Shown here: positions 56,440 through 61,364 of the stretch, one piece after another
How positions within the stretch are numbered: the stretch's first letter is position 1
How the letters are laid out: each line of letters begins with the position of its first letter
Source of the DNA: DRKI01 sp011051875
GTDB taxonomy: Bacteria > Desulfobacterota > Desulfobulbia > Desulfobulbales > Desulfobulbaceae
NCBI GenBank assembly: GCA_026990385.1
Contig: JALXDL010000061.1
Span: 1 to 61,364 of the forward strand
Direction of reading: 5' to 3'
Length of the DNA: 61,364 bases
Translations under genes and position numbers: made by a program
The notes under the pieces: model-generated
What the model was told of the DNA's origin: nothing
The model's database searches: none
Seen by the model: only the letters and a program-made list of their open reading frames with translations

Positions 56440-59121
56440 ATGAGTGAACCCGTTGTCTACCTTATCGACGGCAGCGCCTATATCTATCGCGCCTACCATG
56501 CCATCCGGCCGCTTGCCAACAGCAGCGGCCTGCCCACCCACGCCGTCTACGGCTTCACCACCATCCTCCGCCGCATTCTGCGCGAGCGCAGCCCGCAGTG
56601 GCTGGCCGTGGCCTTTGACACCCGGGGCCCCGTCTTCCGGCACCAGATCTACCCCGCGTACAAGGCCAACCGGCCGCCCATGCCCGAAGACCTGCAGCCG
56701 CAGATTCCCTATATCTGGCGTATTGTCTCGGCCTACAACATCCTCCGCCTCGAGCACGACGACCAGGAGGCCGACGACCTGATCGCGTCGGCCACCCGGA
56801 TCCTCACCGGCCAGGGATGCCGGGTGGTGGTGGTGTCCGGGGACAAGGACCTGCTGCAGCTCGTCTCGGACCGGGTCCTGCTCTGGGATCCCATGAATGA
56901 CCGGACCCTGGACGTGGCCGCGGTGCAGGAAAAGTACGGCATCGCCCCGGACCACCTGCTCGATTATTTCGCTCTCACCGGCGACGCGTCCGACAATATT
57001 CCCGGCGTGCCCGGCATCGGACCCAAGACGGCCCGGAAACTGATCAGCGCCCATGGCAGCCTGGAAGGACTGTACGGGGCTGTGGAGGAGATGAAGACAT
57101 CCAGGATGAAAGAGCGGTTGATCGCCCACCGGGAGGACGCCTTTCTCTCGCGTGAGCTGGTCCGGCTGAGCATGGAATGCGAGGTGCCCGCTGATCTCGA
57201 AAGCTACCGGTACCGGGAGCCCGACTCCGGGACCCTGCGCGCTCTCTTCACCGAGCTCGAGTTTTTCTCCCTGCTCAAGGAGGATGTGCCGGCGGCCGGT
57301 ATCGACCATGACAGCTTTGTCCTGGTCCGGGAGCGCGACCGGCTCGATTCGCTCGCCACCGAGCTGCGCAGGGGAGACCTGCTGGTGGTGGACACCGAGA
57401 CCACTTCCCTGGACCCCCTCAGGGCCGACCTGGTCGGGGTTTCGCTCTGCATCGACGCCGGGCGGGCATGGTACCTGCCCTGCGGCCACCGGGATGCGGA
57501 TGGCAACCTTTTGTCCGGCCAGCTCGGGCTGGCCGATATCACGGATTTCCTCGCACCCCTGCTGGAAGACGGGACCCGGCCCAAACTGGGGCACAATCTC
57601 AAGTACGACTGGAGCGTGTTTTCCCGCCCGGAAAACGGCGGCATCAGGATGGCCGGTCCCCTCTATGACACCATGATCGGCGCCTGGCTGCTTGACCCGG
57701 GCCGCAGGTCCTACCGGCTCGACGACCTGTGCGAGGAGATCGACCTGCGGATGACCTCCTACTCCGAGGTGACCGGGGGCGACAAGCGGTCCGACGCCTT
57801 TGCCTGGGTTGATCCGGAACGGGCCAAGGACTATTCCTGCGAGGATGTGTACGGCGCCTACCGGCTTTTCGAGGAGCAGCGGCCGCGCCTTGAGCGGTGG
57901 GGGCTGTGGAAGCTGTTCACCGAGCTTGAGGGACCGCTGATCCCGGTGCTGGCCGGGATGGAGCGGACCGGGATCTGCGTGGACGGGGATCTGCTGCGGG
58001 AGTTGTCCGGGGAGTTTGCCGGCAAACTCGATGCCCTGGAGCAGGAGATCTACCGGGTGGCGGGCCACGAGTTCAACATCAATTCCACCCGCCAGCTCGG
58101 CACGGTCCTGTTCGAAGAGCTGCGTCTGCCGCGGGGCCGGAAGACCAAGACCGGCTATTCCACCGATGTCAAGGTCCTGGAGAAGCTCCGGCACCAGCAT
58201 GAGCTGCCGGCCCTGGTGCTCGAGTACCGGAACCTGGCCAAGCTCAAGTCCACCTACGTGGACAGCCTGGCCCGGCTGCGTGATCCCGCCACCGGCCGGG
58301 TCCACACCTCGTTCAATCAGTGCGGCACGGCTACCGGACGGCTCTCGTCGAGCAATCCCAACCTGCAGAACATCCCGGTCCGTACCGAGGAGGGACGGCG
58401 TATCCGTTCCGCGTTCATCGCCCCCGAGGGGCATCTTCTGCTCTCGGGCGACTACTCGCAGATCGATCTCCGGGTCCTGGCCCACTACAGTCGTGATCCC
58501 GCCCTGCTCGAGGCCTTTCGCCGGGGACAGGACATCCACAGCCGGACCGCGGCCGAGATCTTCATGGTCGCGCCCGAACTGATCACGCCCGAGATGCGGC
58601 GGGTGGCCAAGACCATCAATTTCGGTATCATCTACGGCATGTCCAGCTTCGGCCTGGCCAGCCAGCTCGACCTGAGCCGCAAGGAGGCCCAGACGTTCAT
58701 CGATCGCTATTTCAGCCATTACCGGGGCATCCGGACCTTCATGGAGTCCATTGTCGAGCAGGCCCGCCGGGACGGCTACGTGACCACCCTCCTTGGCCGC
58801 AGGCGACTCCTGCCGGAGATCAGAAGCCGCAACCGCATCCGGCGCGAGTTTGCCGAGCGGACCGCCATCAACACCCCCATCCAGGGAACGGCCGCTGATA
58901 TCATCAAGCTGGCCATGCTGGCCGTGGACAGGGAACTGGCGGCCCGGGGACTGGGTGCCAGGATGATCCTCCAGATCCACGACGAACTCGTTCTCGAGGT
59001 CCCGGTCAGCGAGGTGGAGAAGACAACAGACCTTCTGCGGCAGTGCATGGAAAACGTTATGGAGCTCGCGGTTCCGCTCACTGTCAATATCCGGGCCAGT
59101 CAAAATCTTGGCAAGGACTAG
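56440..59121 (+). CDS. polA: DNA polymerase I
   Basis: An 893-residue family A polymerase. 5'-3' exonuclease (about 1-290; VYLIDGSAYIYRAYHA, EADDLIASATR, SGDKDLLQLV, DNIPGVPGIGPKTA), proofreading exonuclease with intact acidic residues (VVDTETTSLDP at about 317; LGHNLKYDWSVF) and polymerase domain with motif A DYSQIDLRVLAHY (about 671), motif B RRVAKTINFGIIYGMSSFG and motif C QIHDELVLEVP (about 845). It works in Okazaki-fragment processing and repair. ATG 56440 is chosen because VYLIDGSAY begins six residues in; the frame is open upstream through the previous terminator. Confidence 0.97.
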   Translation: MSEPVVYLIDGSAYIYRAYHAIRPLANSSGLPTHAVYGFTTILRRILRERSPQWLAVAFDTRGPVFRHQIYPAYKANRPPMPEDLQPQIPYIWRIVSAYNILRLEHDDQEADDLIASATRILTGQGCRVVVVSGDKDLLQLVSDRVLLWDPMNDRTLDVAAVQEKYGIAPDHLLDYFALTGDASDNIPGVPGIGPKTARKLISAHGSLEGLYGAVEEMKTSRMKERLIAHREDAFLSRELVRLSMECEVPADLESYRYREPDSGTLRALFTELEFFSLLKEDVPAAGIDHDSFVLVRERDRLDSLATELRRGDLLVVDTETTSLDPLRADLVGVSLCIDAGRAWYLPCGHRDADGNLLSGQLGLADITDFLAPLLEDGTRPKLGHNLKYDWSVFSRPENGGIRMAGPLYDTMIGAWLLDPGRRSYRLDDLCEEIDLRMTSYSEVTGGDKRSDAFAWVDPERAKDYSCEDVYGAYRLFEEQRPRLERWGLWKLFTELEGPLIPVLAGMERTGICVDGDLLRELSGEFAGKLDALEQEIYRVAGHEFNINSTRQLGTVLFEELRLPRGRKTKTGYSTDVKVLEKLRHQHELPALVLEYRNLAKLKSTYVDSLARLRDPATGRVHTSFNQCGTATGRLSSSNPNLQNIPVRTEEGRRIRSAFIAPEGHLLLSGDYSQIDLRVLAHYSRDPALLEAFRRGQDIHSRTAAEIFMVAPELITPEMRRVAKTINFGIIYGMSSFGLASQLDLSRKEAQTFIDRYFSHYRGIRTFMESIVEQARRDGYVTTLLGRRRLLPEIRSRNRIRREFAERTAINTPIQGTAADIIKLAMLAVDRELAARGLGARMILQIHDELVLEVPVSEVEKTTDLLRQCMENVMELAVPLTVNIRASQNLGKD

Positions 59122-59144
59122 AAAAAGCACAGCCGTTCCGGGCA

Positions 59145-59169
59145 GGGTTCCGGCGAACCGGTTTTTTTT
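59145..59169 (+). terminator. Weak terminator of polA
   Basis: GGTTC and GAACC form a short stem with a CGGC loop, followed by GG and eight Ts, 25 bases after the polA stop. Confidence 0.5.
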
Positions 59170-59584
59170 CGCCGGCCGTGCCGGGCCGGGGCGGCAGGGA
59201 ATGTCCGGGCTGGGTGGCGGCAGGTCGCGGCCGGCCGGCGGGTCGGTGCCGGCAGAGATCGCTCCGCCCCCTTCCATGGACCCTGGGAGATGGTATCTCC
59301 CTGTTGTGCCGGAACTCTCGCTTGATTTCACGAGGGGTTGCCCCCTGTGCACCGATTTTTCTTCTGCCCGGATCATCTTTTTCTTGAAAAACTTATCCAT
59401 AGTTGTAAAGGTGTCCGTTTAACGAATCAATATCTGTTGAGGAGTTTGTAATTCCGGAATTTCGTAAACAGGCCGGAGAAGTCTTGCGATTTTCCGGAAT
59501 GTCGATCGCGGCAGGTGTCGGTGTTTTTTCTGGTTGTGTCTCTAGGTTGTTGAGAACAGGGCGATAGTCGTTTTTATTTCGCAT
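59170..59584. other. Intergenic region after polA
   Basis: About 415 bases: the first part is GC-rich with short palindromes, the second (from 59380) is clearly AT-richer and without a supported gene; short frames on both strands lack ribosome sites. It leads into the sigma-54-like promoter at 59585. Confidence 0.4.
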
Positions 59585-59600
59585 GGGCTCTTATCTTGCA
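59585..59600 (+). promoter_or_regulatory. Sigma-54-like (-24/-12) promoter
   Basis: GGGCTC-TTATC-TTGCA matches the consensus TGGCAC-N5-TTGCA in 9 of 11 fixed positions with exact spacing and both invariant GG and GC doublets. The predicted start would be about 59611, 43 bases before the small gene. The same bases also form the left arm of an imperfect hairpin (GGGCTC ... GAGCCC, 59585-59641). Confidence 0.5.
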
Positions 59601-59653
59601 TAGCAAGGAGCAAGGCAGGTGAGGGATAAAGAATGAGCCCTGGAGGTGGGAAG

Positions 59654-59785
59654 ATGAGTCCCCGCGAAGCAATTCACATTCTCATGTTGAGCCCCATCTA
59701 TTTCAGGCTCAGCACCGTTCAGCGCTGGAGACTGGTCCAGGAGTACTGTCGGCTGATCAATTCCAGCCATGGGGCCGAAGCGTAG
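59654..59785 (+). CDS. 43-residue small protein of unknown function
   Basis: A short gene with ATG at 59654, GGAGGTGGG seven bases upstream, and stop at 59783-59785. The product starts MSPREAIHILMLSPIYFRLS and continues TVQRWRLVQEYCRLINS. It is probably two amphipathic helices with an SPxYFRL motif between them, reminiscent of short conserved proteins of related bacteria, but I cannot name a family. It lies between polA and a PilZ gene and behind a sigma-54-like promoter. Confidence 0.6.
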   Translation: MSPREAIHILMLSPIYFRLSTVQRWRLVQEYCRLINSSHGAEA

Positions 59786-60056
59786 CTTTGTAACTGGTTG
59801 CAGGATCAATACCTCGTTGTTTTCATATCCTCAAAACCGCAAGTCCGCGCAGATGCCCCGTAGCTGTTGTGCAGGTGTGCCGGTTCCCTGTGGGCTCCCA
59901 AGGCGGGCCGGCGCCACCGTGCAGGGGCGGGGTTGCTGTGACAACGCACGTGGTTTCCTTCGGCCGTTCGGCCCGGCCGCAAGGGTGTGTCACCGGGACC
60001 GGTGATTCGGAACACGGCAGAAGGTCGGATCTGACAGCAGACGTGCAGTGCAGGTG
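59786..60056 (+). other. Structured non-coding stretch, possible RNA
   Basis: About 270 bases with no supported gene, rich in GC stems (for example GGCCGTTCGGCCC-type and CACCGGGACCGGTG at 59990-60003) and ending in a strong terminator hairpin. It could be an sRNA or the 3' untranslated part of the 43-codon gene. No known RNA family (6S, RNase P, tmRNA, SRP, common riboswitches) was recognised. Confidence 0.35.
59916..59945 (+). repeat. ACCGTGCAG dispersed repeat, copy at 59.9 kb
   Basis: The 30-mer starts ACCGTGCAGGGGCGGGG and ends CTGTGACAAC and matches 31471-31500 (opposite strand) in 27 of 30 bases. A more diverged copy is at 7295-7324. Confidence 0.55.
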
Positions 60057-60095
60057 AAATCGTCCGGAACGGCGGTCCGTTCCGGGCGATTTTCT
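60057..60095. terminator. Terminator-like hairpin
   Basis: AAATCG-TCCGGAACGG and CCGTTCCGGG-CGATTTT form an almost perfect 16-bp stem with a three- to four-base loop, followed by CTGTT. With A/T flanks it may act in both directions. It ends the stretch behind the 43-codon gene. Confidence 0.72.
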
Positions 60096-60205
60096 GTTGA
60101 GCGGAATGGCCGGTGACCGGGCCGGCATGCCGGTGGCGGATAACGAATGATTCACCGGGATTCCGCTCCTTGTTCAGGAGTGAAGGGTGACCCCGGGAGG
60201 GAGGG

Positions 60206-60589
60206 ATGATGAGCAGACAGCCGAAGATTCCAGGCGGCGTGGAGCGCCGGCGCCACAAGCGGTACCGGGTGAAGGAGGGGGCACTGGCCTTTCTCGGCAC
60301 AGTGCCGGGATCGATCAGTGATATCAGCGAAGGGGGGCTGGCCGTGCACTACGTTGTTTTCGAAAAACAGCCTGAAGAGAATCTGCAGTTGGATATCTTT
60401 TTCGGCCGTGATGATTTTTACCTGGCCGACCTGCCGGGAAGGAAGGTCAGCGAGGCCGATTCCAGTCCGGATGTCACCTTCAGCAGGATTAATGTCAGGC
60501 GCATGGGCGTCCAGTTCGGCGAGTTGACCGGAGAACAGAAGTCCCGCCTCAAGTATTTCATCCTCCATAATACCCTGGGCGAGGCCTAG
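60206..60589 (+). CDS. PilZ-domain protein
   Basis: A 127-residue single PilZ domain with both signature motifs intact: RRRHKR (R-x3-R) at residues about 14-19 and DISEGG (D-x-S-x-x-G) at about 39-44, so c-di-GMP binding is likely. The middle has IFFGRDDFYLADLPG and the end is helical. It resembles the kinase-linked PilZ protein at 41.6 kb. GGGAGGGAGG lies just before the ATG; a second ATG follows directly. Its effector target is unknown. Confidence 0.85.
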   Translation: MMSRQPKIPGGVERRRHKRYRVKEGALAFLGTVPGSISDISEGGLAVHYVVFEKQPEENLQLDIFFGRDDFYLADLPGRKVSEADSSPDVTFSRINVRRMGVQFGELTGEQKSRLKYFILHNTLGEA

Positions 60590-60593
60590 CCCG

Positions 60594-60757
60594 CATATTT
60601 CACAAGCGACCTGCCGCAAGGCCCGAAAACACCATGCCTGCTGCGTCACAGCGCAAAAAGGATCCCTCGACATAGTGCATGATTGCGGGCCTTTCCGCGC
60701 TGTTCCTTGCATTCATGGCATTTGCAGGCTTTTCACGACGACCTTTGTGAAACATAT
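60594..60757. repeat. Inverted-repeat-bounded intergenic segment
   Basis: CATATTTCACAAG (60594-60606) and CTTTGTGAAACATATG (60743-60758) are imperfect inverted repeats about 137 bases apart, right after the PilZ gene. Nothing between them looks coding. It might be a small mobile-type (MITE-like) remnant or a long-range hairpin. The remaining bases to 60925 hold only a GGCC-type palindrome with TTTTTT near 60828. Confidence 0.35.
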
Positions 60758-60925
60758 GACCTGGCCCGGCAAGGACTCCTGCTGATGCGGCCTGCGGGCC
60801 GGTTCGTACGGGTGCGGCCTTTTTTCATTTTCCTTCTGCAGGCAATGGCGTACAATGACGTTCCGGGTAACGGTAACGGATGGTTGCCGCTTCCTCCCTT
60901 CTTTCCCCTGTCCCGGAGGTCTGCC

Positions 60926-61364
60926 ATGCTGTTTCGTCGTGCTTCCTTCCTGCTGCTCTTTTTTTTTCTGATCATCACCGGCTGTCCGGCCCCTTCGGCC
61001 GGAGCCGACCAGTCCGTGGCCCTTACCATCTATGACGATTTCGCCCTGGTCCGCGACCGTCGCACCTTCAGGATCAGACCAGGGGAGCAGACCCTGGACT
61101 TTCCCGGCATCAGCGCCAGGATCCAGCCCGAGACCGCTCTTCTGAGCGGTGCCGGCCTGCTGGTGCTGGAGCAGGATTTTGCCTATGACCTGCTGACCCG
61201 GCAGTCACTGCTTGAAAAATACCTGGGCCGGGAGGTGCTGGTGGCCACCCGCGACCCGAAGACAGGAAAGCGGAGCTATGACAAGGCCGTGCTGCTCAGT
61301 GTCGACGGAGGCGTGCTCCTGCGGATCGACGATCGCATCGAGTCTGTCAGGCCGGACCGAATCG
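60926..61364 (+). CDS. DUF4139-type lipoprotein, N-terminal part
   Basis: The gene runs off the right edge; 146 codons are visible. It starts with a lipoprotein signal: basic MLFRR, a hydrophobic run and the lipobox IITGC, so Cys20 or so would be lipidated after export. The following SVALTIYDDFALVRDRRTF, LDFPGISARIQPETALL and LEQDFAYDLLTRQSLLEKYLG match the N-terminal region of DUF4139-type proteins, which have no established function. CCGGAGGT lies before ATG 60926. Confidence 0.78.
   Translation, partial: MLFRRASFLLLFFFLIITGCPAPSAGADQSVALTIYDDFALVRDRRTFRIRPGEQTLDFPGISARIQPETALLSGAGLLVLEQDFAYDLLTRQSLLEKYLGREVLVATRDPKTGKRSYDKAVLLSVDGGVLLRIDDRIESVRPDRI

Noticed and set aside
56428..59400. 990-codon minus-strand frame opposite polA
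   Set aside because: polA is unambiguous; the minus frame is compositionally a shadow.
59786..60095. Known structural RNA or riboswitch (6S, RNase P, tmRNA, SRP, cobalamin, GEMM)
   Set aside because: The conserved cores of these families were not found by eye; only a candidate unnamed RNA is kept.
60733..61029. 98-codon minus-strand frame near the right end
   Set aside because: It lies antisense to the start of the DUF4139-type lipoprotein gene and has no support.

Overview
The window is high-GC (roughly 60-65 % by eye) chromosomal DNA from a Gram-negative, Desulfobacterota-like ('deltaproteobacterial') bacterium, most likely near the Desulfobulbales. The lineage is inferred from a HesB-like selenoprotein, a DVU0772-type small protein, a DUF3373-type porin, a PEP-CTERM protein, a heme-type (DUF3365) sensor kinase, PilZ proteins and the general gene style; no 16S gene is present. 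It is mostly core and housekeeping DNA. I see no CRISPR array, prophage, insertion sequence or toxin-antitoxin cassette.

Layout. 1-1102: tail of an ADP-heptose synthase gene (hldE/rfaE2), a small heavy-metal-binding (HMA) protein and an ArsR-type regulator. 1205-4305 (minus): hisS-aspS behind a clear sigma-70 promoter. 4769-8177 (plus): nitronate-monooxygenase-like flavoprotein, poly(A) polymerase-like nucleotidyltransferase, and an endonuclease/exonuclease/phosphatase-family enzyme. 8198-17779 (minus): a laccase-domain protein, a porin with its own promoter and terminator, clpS-clpA, holA and a large unrecognised exported protein. 17858-21217 (plus): EamA transporter, DUF2905 protein, a two-gene version of a pseudouridine synthase that other bacteria make as one fused protein, and Hsp20. 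21239-25837 (minus): small exported protein, acyl-CoA thioesterase, clpB, and a HesB/IscA-like selenoprotein whose in-frame TGA hides it from ordinary gene calling. 26262-28027 (plus): phosphofructokinase and an endonuclease III relative. 28104-33760 (minus): TrmJ-like methyltransferase, a membrane coiled-coil protein, a ZnuBC-like ABC transporter and RNase R. 34347-37081 (plus): a long RelA/SpoT homologue and a DVU0772-like protein. 37217-45910 (minus): aat, PEP-CTERM protein, gnd-zwf, a heme-type histidine kinase overlapping a PilZ gene, and acetolactate synthase. 46640-48172 (plus): ExeA-type ATPase with a SPOR-like tail. 48314-48389 (minus): tRNA-Ala(GGC). 48816-54487 (plus): complete rod-shape operon mreB-mreC-mreD-mrdA-rodA. 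Then hemH (minus), an HPF/cold-shock fusion and polA (plus), and finally a small-gene and non-coding-rich stretch (59.1-60.9 kb) before a truncated DUF4139-type lipoprotein gene.

How the genes work together. Proteostasis is strongly represented (ClpS-ClpA, ClpB, Hsp20, ribosome hibernation factor), as are translation and RNA metabolism (AspRS, HisRS, Aat, PcnB, RNase R, TrmJ, pseudouridine synthase, tRNA-Ala), replication and repair (HolA, PolA, endonuclease III-like) and cell shape (Mre/PBP2/RodA). Carbon metabolism is represented by Pfk, Zwf-Gnd and an acetolactate synthase.

Most interesting points: (i) the TGA-containing HesB-like selenoprotein with a near-perfect bSECIS hairpin; (ii) an intergenic repeat family built on an inverted TGCAGATGGGTGAA core with a constant 44-47 nt spacer; (iii) a sigma-54-like promoter ahead of a 43-codon gene at 59.6 kb, followed by a terminator-ended non-coding stretch; (iv) a RelA/SpoT protein with an intact hydrolase but an apparently degenerate synthetase; (v) the split pseudouridine synthase pair; (vi) an endonuclease III relative whose stop codon falls exactly where the fourth Fe-S cysteine is expected. 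None of these proves a wholly new system.
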